DNA of 64,000 nt. Source: Gigaspora rosea (lineage: Eukaryota; Glomeromycota; Glomeromycetes; Diversisporales; Gigasporaceae). This document shows positions 23,870-36,014 of the stretch, piece after piece; the first letter of the stretch is position 1, and each line of letters begins with the position of its first letter. The translations under genes were made by a program, and so were the position numbers. Under the pieces are notes generated by a model. The model did no database searches, was not told the origin of the DNA, and worked only from the letters and a program-made list of their open reading frames with translations. The stretch lies in the NCBI GenBank assembly GCA_003550325.1, contig QKWP01000570.1, forward strand, positions 1 to 64,000, given 5' to 3'.

Positions 23870-24181
23870 TTTTATAGAAATTTCTTTTCTTACAACCTTA
23901 ACGATAAGAATTCCAAAGTCAAAAAAGAAAGAGTTTTCGAAAAGTTGATTTAAAAATTGATCATTGTTTTATATAATTAATGTTCGATTATTCCGTGCAA
24001 CCTTGTAAGAGGTTCCACTTTCCTTCACCTCCGTTTCTTTTTTAACGCAGGTGCCGGCCAAAATTAATACATCGCGTTGGGAAGTACGTGGCTTTTAATG
24101 TTACGGCATTAATGTTGCAACTGTTACACTTATTTCTGTATTAACCAATGATAAGCGCACAAACGAAAAAGGAACTCTAAT
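23870..24181. promoter_or_regulatory. Divergent promoter region, SGF73 / PARP-A
   Basis: 312 bp between the two start codons, more GC-rich than neighbouring intergenic DNA around 24000-24110. No confident TATA box or named motif on either side. Confidence 0.4.
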
Positions 24182-25404
24182 ATGTACTGCATAAAAATTG
24201 ATTGTCACATTTATGTTAATTGTCACAACAGTACGTTCTCCGAATTTGATTTAATGTCGCTATATAGTAAACCGAAAATTAAATTAACAAGTATATGGGA
24301 TTTAGAATCCGAAGAAGAAGATACTGAAGAAAGAATAGACGACACCCCGAATGTCCAATGGAGTGAGTTTCCGAGAGAAGAGTGGGAACAGATTAAAGCT
24401 AAAACACGGCAAGGTTGCATTTGTGACGATTGTGAACGAGGTTTGTATTTTCTTTAAAAAACATTTGTTTCTCAAATAATTTCTTTTATATTTTCAGTTA
24501 TTAAAAAATTTTTTCTATTCTTATGAAATTAGCGATTGATCCAACGATTCGTCCGGACTTTTCAGCTCTTCAAAAAATATTTTCCTCAGATAAATTACTT
24601 CGTCATGCAGCTATATTCGCTGGAACACGTAAAATTAACGAAAAGATTGTAGATCATTTTCATACTACTTGGAGACATCCAATGCATATGGGCGTTCCTA
24701 ATGTCGAGTTTGTGTCTTTCATGATGAGTGATACAAGTGTTTGTCAGAGATTTGACGATTATATGTCAGAATTATTATTAATCCTTGATGACCCTAACGT
24801 AAAACCTTTATGGCATGGTACAAAAGTAAACTGCAAATTTGCTGACAAACCTTGTGATCCTACTTCTTTAGATAGTTGCGCTGGATGCAATATATTAAGT
24901 AAAGGATTTGATATTAGTAAGAGCGGATCCGCAAATCCATTTAAAAGGTAAACTAGTTAACAAATAGTTTAATTGATGATTTTGTTTTACTTATCAATAT
25001 CAATTCAATAAAATCAATTTCTAATATTAGATTTGGAACTGGCATTTATTTTGCCCCTAATTCTTCTAAAGCCCATAGTTATGCTACTCCTCGAGGAGGT
25101 GCTGAAGATTTATATACCATTTTGTTTTGTTTTGTTGCTTTAGGAAGGTATGTTTCTTTTTATTTTGTTATGTAGCACTTATGTAGAGCTAAAAAAAAAA
25201 AAATCTCAATTCTAACTGTTTATGTTGAATAAAAGATGTCATACAACAATTGATGATATTCCGAGTTTAGCTGAACCACCATATCCTTGTCATTCTGTAC
25301 ATGGACGTATAGGACATCGGTTGAATTATGAAGAATACGTTATATACAGACCAGACGCTGTTGTTCCATTTGCAGCCGTTACGTATCGGATGACTAAGTG
25401 GTGA
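24182..25404 (+). CDS. PARP-fold ADP-ribosyltransferase-like protein A, 4 exons
   Basis: Exons 24182-24440, 24533-24947, 25031-25147, 25236-25404; 319 aa. An in-frame ATG at 24254 would give 295 aa and may be the true start. The C-terminal half has the PARP signature: WHGTK (His ~181), FGTGIYFAPNSSKAHSYA (Tyr ~231) and NYEEYVIY (Glu ~297), so the H-Y-E triad looks complete and NAD-dependent ADP-ribosylation is plausible. A Cys-rich insertion (C187, C193, C201, C204) sits between the His and Tyr motifs. The N-terminus is acidic and has a CICDDCER pair. The first acceptor was chosen at 24533 because the earlier AG leads to a stop. The gene is convergent with PARP-B. Substrate unknown. Confidence 0.85.
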
Positions 25405-25725
25405 TAAAGGATAATCATAAAGTTATTTACATAAACTCATTGTAAAATAATATTTAATCTATTAATTTAACCTATTACGTTAGATTAATTACTTGTATGA
25501 CTAATTGCATACTTTATGTTTAAATACTTGATTCCTTAATAAACTGTGTATTGTTATATATGCTTTATTAAATTTATTATTATACAAAAAAATTTAATAA
25601 AATTTATTCAGTGGTGATAGATTACTATTGAATCTGCATTGTTTTCAACCATAATTAATCCCTAACATCTATCTATTCGACGGTTTAAATTAAAATTTGT
25701 TATTAAATATAAATAAATAAAATAA

Positions 25726-27487
25726 TCATTGTGCCTTATAAACAATCAAGTACTGTGGAATTGATGCCTCTTCTCTATACACAACTACTTCATCATAATT
25801 TAAATTTCCGGTTGTACTAGGTTCTCCTAATACACTATCATATCCCATTGGTGGAGCAGTAAGTGTCATATTATCTACAGTAAGTGGATGTCCTTTTCCT
25901 ACCACAACTTTATTTAATAACATCACTTTATAACTTACACCATAAAAATCTTTTAATGAACCATCATTATAATCATCAGATTTTGATGATGTACCAGAGA
26001 AATAAATTCCTCTACCAAATCTCGAAAATACTGTGCCTGTACCTACAAATCTAAGTTTATATCCGTCTCTTATAATGCAACATACCGAACATGATTTATC
26101 ACTGCATACTTGTCCATCATTTTTAAGGCCAATAAGACATGACCTAAAAAAAAAAAAAAAAATCGTGATTTATTCAATAAAAGATATAATAAATATACAT
26201 ATAATTAGATCGGAAACTTACATTTTTGTTCCATGAAATCTTCTTTGCTCATTTCCTGCACTCATTAACCGTTTTCCGTCACCTCTTGGGAAAGGTTTAC
26301 CGGCCAATTGTTGCTGTCTTTCAACTTCTTCTCGGTAAAGTCTATATCGAGAAACCATAGCTTCAGGGCAATATATCTTCCATATTTTACTAATTTCAGG
26401 TGTAACTTTATGTGGATGTTTCCAAGCATCTTTAAATTGTTTTGCAACGTCTTTATATTTTTGACTATTTGCTGGAAGTTTGAGCATACAAGGTGCTAAA
26501 AATAAACAACAATTGCAATAATATATTAATCCTTATACTGATAAATAATTCAACACAATCAGTGATTATATATATTACCATTACTATGAACAAAACTCTC
26601 GCATTGACTACTACAAAAATCTTGTCCTGATATTGCACGATCTCTAACACAATATAAACATAATTGATTACTCCTTTCAATAACTAGTTGTCGCCAATTA
26701 GGTGTTCTATCTCGGCAAAACTTTGAACACCAAAGGGAAAGAGGATAAGCTCGTTTAGCCTTGAAAATAAGATGAAAATATTAATATAATAATAAAAGAT
26801 AACTTATATATGTCATTATATTTTATATTCCAAAAAAAAAAAAATTACCTTGCAAGTTAAACATAATGGTAAATTTCTACATTTAAGCATACCACAAAAT
26901 TCAGAACTTTTTACTCTAGGAAATTCTTTACATTGTATACATGGAGGGTTGGATAATCCCACCCCCATTGCTTCTCGGCGACATTCATCACTGCAGAAAT
27001 CGCTGGGGTAACCATCGGGATCAAAGTCTACCAATCTCTGTTTACAATTTTCACAGTAAGCAGTATTACCTTGATCTTGGTTAGGAACGTATAAGTTTGG
27101 TTGTTCTTCAACAGTATAATTATAATCAACCGATGATGGGTGTGACGGATAATTCACTTCACCATTATAAAATGGTTGCTCCATCGGTGTATATTGCTCT
27201 TGATTGTAATTTACTGGAGAACCCATAAGTATCGGTGGTGGTTGAGGCGGATATGTTGTAGTTAAAGGTGAAAGGGTTGGAACATAGGGTGAAGAAAAAT
27301 TAGGGGGCTGATATTGTGGAATTACAACCACTTGACCGGGCTGTATATTCGGTTGAGGTTGTATCGTAGGCTGCGGAAGCCTTTTTCTCTAAAAAAAATT
27401 TAATCAATGAAAGGTTGATCATATGACGGTTACGGTAAAAAGTTTTTTTAAGAATATATTATTTACCGAACTTCCACAATTACCCAT
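25726..27487 (-). CDS. PARP-fold ADP-ribosyltransferase-like protein B, Cys-rich, 5 exons
   Basis: Exons 27487-27467, 27388-26849, 26759-26579, 26495-26222, 26143-25726; all GT-AG; 477 aa. Exon 1 encodes only MGNCGSS, an N-myristoylation-type start with an adjacent Cys. Residues ~8-110 are Pro/Gln/Tyr-rich and probably disordered. Residues ~115-250 hold paired-Cys clusters (CENCKQR, FCSDECRR, CIQCKEF, LCLTCK, WCSKFC, CLYC, FCSSQCE), probable zinc ribbons. The catalytic part has FHGTK (His 335), GRGIYFSG (Tyr 386) and NYDEVVVY (Glu 457), with another Cys insertion (C341, C352, C357, C360) between the first two. Exon 1 is inferred; without it the start is open. 321 bp separate it from PARP-A. 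Confidence 0.82.
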
Positions 27488-28003
27488 AGTAATTTTAGGG
27501 CGGATATAATAATCAAGAAACTTTATTTGTCGCTCAGTTTAACAAATTTATAAAAGATACTTTTGATAATCATATCATCTTAACATGAAACAACAAGAGG
27601 TTAAAAGGTAGAGTTGGATTTAGGTAAATTTTGTACATGTTTTATGAATCTCAACTTGTGGAATGAGTACAAAATATTTAAAAGGAACATTTCTTAAGAA
27701 ACTGACTTTAGGTTTGTAACACATACTCTATGTAATAAGATGCTCCCGGAGTTTGATGATAATACCTCCAGAAATCATTTAACTCAAAAAAAAAAAAAAA
27801 AGTTACAAATCGTTTATTGGATATAGATATGCATTAACGTACTCTGTTTCACAAATCAAATACGCAATTATTTATATTATTTATGTTTGAGTTGCGCATC
27901 ACGAGACCAAGTAGCACTTAATCTGTCAAGAAGCAAAGTATATCGTTAATATTTATATTATCTGTTTCTGTTAATTACTACTACTTTTTTTTTATTTTTT
28001 TAG
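27488..28003. promoter_or_regulatory. Divergent intergenic region, PARP-B / unknown acidic gene
   Basis: 516 bp between opposed start codons. A pyrimidine tract plus TTTTTTAG touches the ATG at 28004 directly, which looks like a splice acceptor, so the plus-strand gene may have a 5'-UTR intron in this interval. Confidence 0.4.
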
Positions 28004-30143
28004 ATGTCAGAGTTATTTTCTGAGAATAAAGCTCAAGAAATGAGTACTTCTATGGTGAACAAGAATTCTGATGATAACCGGTTGGAAAATGAGCCTCTTG
28101 AGTTAGAGGATAATAATAATACATTGAATAAACGCGGTTCAAAGGACAATGAGCACCTTGATCTGCTAGATGAAGCTAATTCACTTAAAACTAGTGAGAA
28201 AATAAATGGACAGTCAGGAGCACAAGATGGATCATTTGAACTAGTAGAAAGTGAACATCAAGAAAAACAACAAAATGATTTTAAAAGGAATATATTTGAA
28301 CGAATGGAAACAACCTCAATAGTCGAAGAACAAACTAGCACTGACATAAACGCAGAGTATTCAGAGAAAACTGTGCACATGTCAGATAATGATACCGACC
28401 TTTTACCAAAAGAAAATGAATTAGGTACGATCGAAGGATCTTTTCCGAATAACGAAGAAGCAGTCGTTTTTGAAGGCGATGAATTAAACGCTGGTGATGC
28501 AACAATTTTTGATAATAATGATGGTGTTGTACCTAATAATTTGGAGAATGAATCAAATCTTTCTGTTGGTAAGCAGTCTTCTAAAAAAGAAAATGATCTT
28601 TCAAATAGCGGGAAAACTCGCTGTATCTTGGTATATGAAGGCCAAGAATTTCCATTACACGTTAAGTTAAACAAATGCTTGGGTGAATGGATGCAAGATC
28701 TCAAAAAAGAGTATATTCGAGATGAAACACACGATCATGAAGTAGTGCTGACATTTAAAGATTCGGCCAACGATGACTTTCGATTAGTTTTGACTCAAGT
28801 ATGTTATTATTATATGTGTATATTATTGAATCTGGAACTTTGTAGAATTTAGACGGAACTTTCAACATTTTATTATAGGACAATAAATATTCACAACGTT
28901 TCACTCTTGGGAAGATTATTACTACCCACAATAGATATCGAAAGTCTCATGATTTGAATACAACAGATCTTCTTATAGTAATGACTTTACAAGAACGGTT
29001 TATTTCACAATATCGAAAATATAATGGTATACAGATTCACAATTAAAAAAAAAAAAATAGATTTTATTTTACATGTTAGAACTAAGCGTATCAAAAATAT
29101 TTATATTCTGCTTCAGGTGTCGCAGGTGAAGATCCTGAATCTCTTGATGATGGAGATATAAATGATTATGATAATATATTACCACAATCAACAACTGGGA
29201 TAGCAAATTTATCTGGGACAGGTAATTCATTTTTTAAACCATCAAAAGATGCCTTTGCAGTATTAAAAATTATGATGGTATGCTTTTTGAGTATAAGGTT
29301 TATGCCAGTAGATTTATTTTGAACACATTAGAATATTTCAATTTTTTTACAACATAGAGTTTCCTCAATATCCTGGAGGTGATAATGGAGAAATACAATA
29401 TATTGATAATGAAACCTGGAAAAACGGTGCTCAAGGGTTTTACGGGGTTCCTCAAATATATCACCAAATACAACCAAATGAATTATATGTTAGTCCGCAG
29501 GGACCTTATGGAACTGGCCTAGGATTATATGATAACAACATACAATTTGAACAAAATGATTTATATGGCGATGCTTTTAACGTTAACGAATTACTAACTA
29601 ATTTCGACAATCAAGCTGAAAACTTCGGTGGAACACCGATCTATTATAATCAGACGTTGGATAATTATGTTATACCCAAAGAAAGTATATATGATGAAAC
29701 GTTAAATACCAAAGAAAATATATATGACGAGACGTTAGGAACAAGTAATTCTCAAAATAATTCTGAAGCGTTAAATATTGATGATAAAGCGCCATTTGTA
29801 ACAGGTCAGATTGAAATCACATTTTCAAAAATTGTTGTTTATTAACAATGTATAAAATTAAAAATAAATGAAAATACATCTTTTTTATTAGAAAAAGAAT
29901 ATGATCTTTCAGCTATGAATACTGAACCGAAAATAGATCACCCAGTCGCACCCACCGAAGATGAATATTCTGTAAATGAGATGGAGGTTTCTAAAGGAAA
30001 ACGAGAAAGGTCTCGCACGAGCGATTCCGAAGGTATTACTGAACGTTAAATTAACATTTAATTGTTGGATTACTAAATATGCATCTACTGACTTACTGTA
30101 TTACTTATTAGGAGATGTCAATAAGAAGGCCCGTATAGATTAA
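28004..30143 (+). CDS. Acidic, probably nuclear protein of unknown family, 6 exons
   Basis: Exons 28004-28798, 28879-29026, 29117-29221, 29358-29804, 29892-30032, 30112-30143; all GT-AG and in frame; 555 aa. Residues 1-200 are Glu/Asp/Asn/Ser-rich and look disordered. Residues ~206-315 form the only globular-looking part (RCILVYEGQEFPLHVK, then LGEWMQDLKKEYI, then QRFTLGKIITTHNRYRKS) and span the exon 1/2 junction. Residues ~320-500 are Asn/Gln/Tyr/Gly-rich, with two copies of an IYDETL unit near 455-477. The C-terminus is basic (KGKRERSRT and NKKARID), fitting a nuclear signal. I recognise no family. The layout (acidic, Gln/Asn-rich, nuclear signal) would suit a transcription-linked protein, which is speculation. 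Confidence 0.75.
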
Positions 30144-30238
30144 ATGGTTTGAAATATTTTTCTCATTACCCTATATAAACCTATTTTCTATTTTTTATTT
30201 TTTTTTTTTTTTTTTGTCACGCCCTTTTGTTTTTTTTG

Positions 30239-30372
30239 GGAAAGTGCCATTTGTCACATGATATTTTTATTATAGAGAACCTAGACATAATGTCTAGATT
30301 GTTTTATTAAGGCCTAAGAACTCGCTTCCCTTATGTACTTATTAAAGGATCGTGTAATAAATGGCACTTTCC
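30239..30372. mobile_element. Short MITE just downstream of the acidic gene
   Basis: 134 bp bounded by GGAAAGTGCCATTTGT and TAATAAATGGCACTTTCC, which fold into a hairpin. It starts about 95 bp after the stop codon, so it probably lies in or near the 3' UTR. The CCATTTATTAC motif is shared with the ends of the element at 39216-39387. Confidence 0.6.
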
Positions 30373-31499
30373 TTATTCCTTTCCTTAAATTTGTGAGGGG
30401 TTTTTTGTTCATTATTATTACGCATATTGCCTTTTGTTTATATTGTGGCAACATTTTATCTGTTCTTTTTATTCGTGTACATATGATTAGGACTAACGAA
30501 CGTTAATTTTGCTGCCTTTCTGGGCACAAAAAAAAACCAAAATAAAATAATCATAACTCTTATAGTGTGACAAGTATCTTTGATATATTATTATTTTATT
30601 ATATAGTCGCTCATATATCTATAATTTAAAAATAATGATTATGATATTAATGAGATTATAATCAAAATAATTATTACGTCATTTCTTATATACGTGTTAT
30701 TGTTTTTGCTATAAGTAATCAAAAATTCTATATGGCGATAAAAATACATCATGTTAGGTTTATTAATAATGTAATCTAATCATATTTGTACAGTGAAACA
30801 CTTTCTAAGTGCATATTGCCAGGGATGATGAGAAAAATTGATTATGCAGCTTAATATAGTAAAACATTTTTACTGAAAATATGCATTAAGGGGTTTGCGC
30901 TTAGGGAGAGTTTACTGTACGTATGTAACCGTAAATCTTTCAAATACGACAAAAACGATATCGGCGGATTTTTTATGTTCGAAATCGACAATTATTTACT
31001 CAAATTATACAAACTTATCCGTGGTTTTAACCTAGTTGGTACGATAAATATTTAATTTTTAAATGTATAATGATAATTAATTCCATAATAAAATATATAT
31101 AAAAAAAATCCGACAATTTATGTAGTTTAACCTTAATAGTACGAGTGGAAATGTATCTTTGCGCGAGATTATGCATCATGATTTGCATTTTTTCATAGGA
31201 TAAAATTAAATGCTGTAATGAGTATAATCACAATAATAGATGAAATTACTGTATATTAAAAAATTTATATGATAAAATAAAATACAAATTTTGGTTCATG
31301 ATAGACCTACATTTTCACGTATCTTGAAATCTCCCAAAAGTACATACCTGTAGTTACATGTTCATAAAATAAAACGTCTATGTTCTAGTCTCAATGTTGA
31401 CTATGGATATATCAAATTATAATGTTATTATAAAGGAATTATTTTATGTAGTTTTCTTTTTAATATAAAAAAACTAACATATAAGTATTTGTTGAATCA
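30373..31499. other. AT-rich intergenic DNA
   Basis: No gene, RNA or transposon end that I can support on either strand. Confidence 0.5.
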
Positions 31500-31629
31500 A
31501 AGTTTAGAATAGGTAACACCAGTAAAATTTCTATATTTAATCATATAACTGAGTTTAAACTCATATGATTATATATAATCTGATTTTAAATTCGGAAATT
31601 TTACTGGAGGTGTCACCTATCCTAAACTT
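31500..31629. mobile_element. Hairpin MITE, 130 bp
   Basis: AAGTTTAGAATAGGTAACAC at the left pairs with GTGTCACCTATCCTAAACTT at the right. A second inner pair (AATCATATAACTGAG / CTCATATGATT) makes the element almost fully self-complementary. TSD not resolved. Confidence 0.7.
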
Positions 31630-31830
31630 AATCTAAGTTATTTACTCTATTCTTATCATAAATTTTATGTCCAATAGGCATGTAATCCTAAGTTAACTAA
31701 GATAACAAAAAAAACAAATTAAATGATATTTGGGGATTGTTTTTTTTTTTTAACAAAATGACTTTATAAAAACTTGTTCTAATAGTAAAGTCGAAATCCG
31801 TATCATTTCTAAAAAATAAAAAGCAACTGA

Positions 31831-32011
31831 CCTATTTCCGTGGACATATAATAGAACATGATATTTTTATTAAGTAAATCAAAATAAAATTTATTAAGTA
31901 AACATGTATGCGGTGCTAAATTACAAAAATAGATTGATTTATAGCAGATAGAAATTTTGGATGTGATTTTATTGATAGATTTGACCGCGATACACAATCC
32001 ACGGAAATAGG
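31831..32011. mobile_element. Short TIR element
   Basis: Bounded by CCTATTTCCGTGGA and TCCACGGAAATAGG, a perfect 14-bp inverted pair 181 bp apart, with AT-rich filling and no coding. No clear TSD, so the class is open. Confidence 0.55.
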
Positions 32012-32052
32012 ATTGATCTCTAATAGTAAATATGCTATCTTATAATTAAGTC

Positions 32053-32133
32053 ATCCGATTTGAATGGTTTTAGTATCATTTGAATCGTCTCACAGAGATG
32101 AATCTAATGGTACCAAAATCATCCAAATTGGAT
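32053..32133. repeat. Foldback motif with GGTACCAAAATCATCC arm
   Basis: ATCCGATTTGAATGGTTTTA pairs imperfectly with TACCAAAATCATCCAAATTG. Similar arms with a central TCTCA(C/G)(T/A)GAGA word recur near 38570-38620 and 53090-53180, and a looser version at 39720-40010, so this is one dispersed family of small foldbacks. Confidence 0.5.
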
Positions 32134-33239
32134 CACAGGATCACGAGATATACATAGCGAAAGATTATGCTGTATAACCAAATATATCTTTTTATCCTAT
32201 TACTACACTACGTACTTATAGTTGTGGAAAGATAATTACTAGGAAATCTATGAACTGTAAAATACCATCAAAATACTGTAAATACTTATTCAAAAATGGA
32301 TGTTCACGAACTAATGTGCAAATCTTGGATACTAGGTTCTTAAATTTAATAAATTTAATATAGTAAACAGATATTAAAATGCTGAAATGGTGTGTTTGAG
32401 ACGTAGATGAAGATCGAGGTAGAATCCATTAAGATATTAATAGTGTTTATGGGTTTGTAATTCATAGTGTATTTCGTGATTTTTTAATAAAAGTAGGTAC
32501 GCTTCACTCTCAATACAGAAAAGACTAATTAAACTCGATATCTGATATAGTGAAATTAATCTATAATAAATAAATTATGTTGGAACATTAAACATTGATT
32601 CTAATACTGGCGCATTGATATGAGAATGGCAAACCCAACTAATAAAAATCAAACTTATATATTCGTTTTATTAATAATCCAATGCAACAAGAATGAGTTA
32701 TAATATCGGTCAATAAACCTAAATTTATTTTCTATTTATAACAATGCCTATATATGCTACATTTGGATTTGTTCAAGCTATTAAACCAAGCTTTGTTTGC
32801 AATTTTATTTGAGAAAGTTATAACTATACATAATTAACTCTTTCTTAATATTTTCAAATCATTGACAGAAAAAAAATGTACAGAATGTGAATTAAATTGG
32901 TTTTTTTTTCTTTTTTTTTTTTTTAAACAAACTTGAAACTTAAGACGTATTTATAAGTAGTAAATAATATCTATGCTATAAAATAAACATGTACGTGAGT
33001 ACATGTATATAAAACCGAATGTTTACGCGGATTGTAGTCAATATAATTATCTAGCGTAGGGAACGATATATATCAAAATTTTCTCTTCCAGTAAGATAAC
33101 AGTGTAATTGCTTTGTGGAAAATGCAAATAATATCCAAGAATTTTTTGCAAGACAGTTGAGAGAATATTAGCCTCATGTTTTTTTATGTTTTTCCTAATC
33201 TTCTTTCTATTAATGATGTAAAGGATAAAAACACGATAA
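32134..33239. other. AT-rich intergenic DNA
   Basis: No gene found. A T-tract at 32900-32925 and general AT-rich sequence, presumably containing the 3' end of the F-box gene transcript close to 33200. Confidence 0.5.
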
Positions 33240-34363
33240 TCATTCCGTTAATAAAACTCGTATACCGTGTTTCTCCAATAAATCCATCAAATTACGATCC
33301 TGCATAAGACAAACTTGTTCCTAAATAAATAACAAGAAATTAATGTGAGTAACTATAATTAAAATGAATAACCGCTAGATAATTACAAAAAAGTTTGACA
33401 TAATAAAAAATTTTAGTTCACCTCTGGTGTGAACCTAACAACTCCATTAATAGGTGCACCATATTTTTCCAAATAAAATCTTAAAAGTTCAACATCGCCA
33501 TATTTGATATTTTGCATGATTAACATCCTATAAGTTTTTTTTTGTCTAACATCTGAAAGAAACCATTCGTTACGACGTCCATGACTACAATGTCTTTCGC
33601 CTCCTCTACCAAGTCGGCTTGCAAACTTGGCATTCATTCTTGAAGCATATTTTTCAAGAAATTGCAACTTCGGGTTCAGACCAACCATTTGTTCAGAACA
33701 ATAACATGATATATTCTGATGTGATTGAAGGTTGCAATTGTCCACATTGTGATCTGAACAACATGATGATAATGCTGAAGGGGTATAATTTTGTGGGGGA
33801 TCTAAGGGTGGTGCTTTATCAAGTGAATATAAAACTGACCAATATGTAGGCCATCGTGAGTTTGCCTGACGTAAAGAGATTGGAGTTTTAGAATTAGATG
33901 AGCCAATGTTAAGATTGTCACCAGCGTCTACAAAAAATTCATCCATGATACGATCAAGTAAACGTGGTGCTCGATATTGAAGGTGAGCACCATAAGCAAA
34001 AAGAATTAATGACCCAGATCTAACTGAAAGTCCATAAACATGTCGGAGAAATAAAATCAACTCCTTTTGAAAATGTGTATGTAAAGACTTGCAAGTACGT
34101 GATGTACGTGAATAGTCAGGTAAAGTTAAGTAAAATGAAATTCTAGTAATTAATTCAGAAGGGAGAGAAAAAAGTGTTGCGTGTGGTTGATTTAACATTA
34201 ATGGATTTAGTTGAGGTAACAAAGTATTTGACCTTTGTGTCAGTACTGAAGAACCAATATCATTCATCAGGGGAGTTGTCGCATTTTGAACGTTATGTTG
34301 AGTACGTGAGGTAACACCTTGGCGTTGTCTACAATATTTCCTGACAGAAGAATCAACCTTCAT
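33240..34363 (-). CDS. F-box protein, 2 exons
   Basis: Exons 34363-33422 and 33320-33240; donor GTGAAC, acceptor TTTAG; 340 aa. The F-box is at ~64-105 (LFSLPSELITRISFYLTLPD, then SRTCKSLHTHF), the Skp1-binding motif of SCF ubiquitin ligases. A Cys-rich stretch lies at ~218-243. The C-terminus (NIKYGDVELLRFYLEKYGAP, then LMDLLEKHGIRVLL over the splice) looks like worn ankyrin-type repeats and may be the substrate-binding part. The ATG at 34363 was preferred over 34471 because the extra 36 residues are Ile/Tyr/Phe-rich and the F-box protein does not need them. The target is unknown. Confidence 0.8.
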
Positions 34364-34495
34364 TGTAAAAAATGTGTATATAAAATAATATATCAACGGC
34401 CGATTCAGGTAGGAGTTAACAATAATGTTTATAGATCTTACTATACGTTTTAAAAAAAGATAAATTTTCAATAAGTTTGCTATAACACAAAGATT

Positions 34496-34510
34496 TTTTT
34501 TTTTTTTTCC

Positions 34511-34577
<67 letters not shown>
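34496..34577. repeat. Long homopolymer tract (T then A)
   Basis: About 12 T followed by A-runs broken only by CC and a TTTTT spacer. Frames across it are artefacts. Length is likely to be unreliable in the assembly. Confidence 0.9.
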
Positions 34578-34579
<2 letters not shown>

Positions 34580-35814
34580 TTCTTAATAAAACATTGATAT
34601 ACCGAAAAGCAATAAACTGTTGGATACTGGTCATCAATAAAGTTGATGAGCCACAGAATTCTATAAAAACATTGCACTAGTATTGCACTACTATAAATAC
34701 GGTGTTAACTTATTATACTTCCCTAAAAGATCGTAGATTCTGGCTGAACACTTGCGTAACACCACCAATCAAATCATCAATAGCAACATGTAGTTCTTAA
34801 AACTGGCCATTAATCTTATTTATACCTAAAGACTAAGACATTTGTCCTTTTAATGCAATCTTAAAAACCAAAAATACGTATAAAATCAATCATCTTTTCT
34901 AGTGTAAATGGCAATTCTATGCCTTAACAAATATGACCGGGCTTTATGAGACTAGCCTCTGGTTACGTCTTTCACATTGTTCTGAACAATATTTAATTTT
35001 TCCATGTGTTTAACTCGCATGATATTAATACGTACATGAATCAAATCCAGAAATCAAATTGCAAAGATCAGGTGTAACACGAAAATGCTTGTTAAACTAA
35101 AAAATGTATAATTACGTTTAATCAATTCTTAGTTATACATCAAATATTTAATTTAATATTGTTTTTTTAGTAATTTTTTAGGTTTATTTTTTTAAAATAC
35201 ATTAAAATTGTATTTATAATATTTACGCGTATATTATAGCATTATAAAACAAAAAGTTTAGATTGTTTATAAATAAAATAAATAACTTTAAAAAATTTTT
35301 AATTAATAAAATAATTTAGTAAATTTTTAAATACAGTATTTATAGTTTATGTATATAGGAGCATATTTATTATTCATTCGGGAATGCTTGATATTACTCA
35401 CCTATACTATGAGATTCAAAATTTTCCTAGGGTAACCCCTGTTGTAATAAAAAATACTTCTCACAATTTTACTCTAACTCCCTAGCTCTAAATCTCTAAG
35501 CCTAACTCTAAATTTAATCTTAATAACATAACATTAATAAAACCGGGATTTCATATTATACAATATTTAAAAGTGTGTTAAAATATACAGTACAATGATT
35601 TTATTATTATTTATACAGTATTTTTAGTAATTTATTTATAAATATTAAAAGTTACTATATATGGTGCAAAAAGCCTATACTAGACAATAAAATAGTATAG
35701 AGACATTATTTTTAAAAGCTATTTGGCAAATTTGCAAAGCTTATTATAATGAACAAAATATTGCCTTTATAAAAAGTTATAGCACTTTAAAGTTAGTAAA
35801 ATTGAAACACAGTA
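34578..35814. other. Intergenic DNA, no gene found
   Basis: AT-rich. Around 35470-35510 there are CCTAACTCTAAAT words reminiscent of worn telomere-like repeats. Nothing else can be supported. Confidence 0.45.
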
Positions 35815-36014
35815 CACAGTGGCTCTCGATATAACATAGTACCTTGGGCACATAGTGAGCAATTTTTTAAAATCCGCTTTATCGTGAGTTTTATTAGTAA
35901 ATCCATTATATCAAGAGTATTTATTATGATGTGGATTTGAACCTTGATCCATTATATCAAGATTTTACTTAGTCTCCGTTATATCAAGAGTCCGTTATAT
36001 CAAGAGCCACTGTG
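35815..36014. mobile_element. pogo/Tc1-like MITE (TA target)
   Basis: 200 bp with ends CACAGTGGCTCTCGATATAA and TTATATCAAGAGCCACTGTG, flanked by TA on both sides. Inner TATATCAAGA(G/T) words repeat. Related to the element at 11381-11547. Confidence 0.85.

Noticed and set aside
28258-28704. 148-residue minus-strand frame
   Set aside because: Shadow of exon 1 of the acidic gene at 28004-30143.
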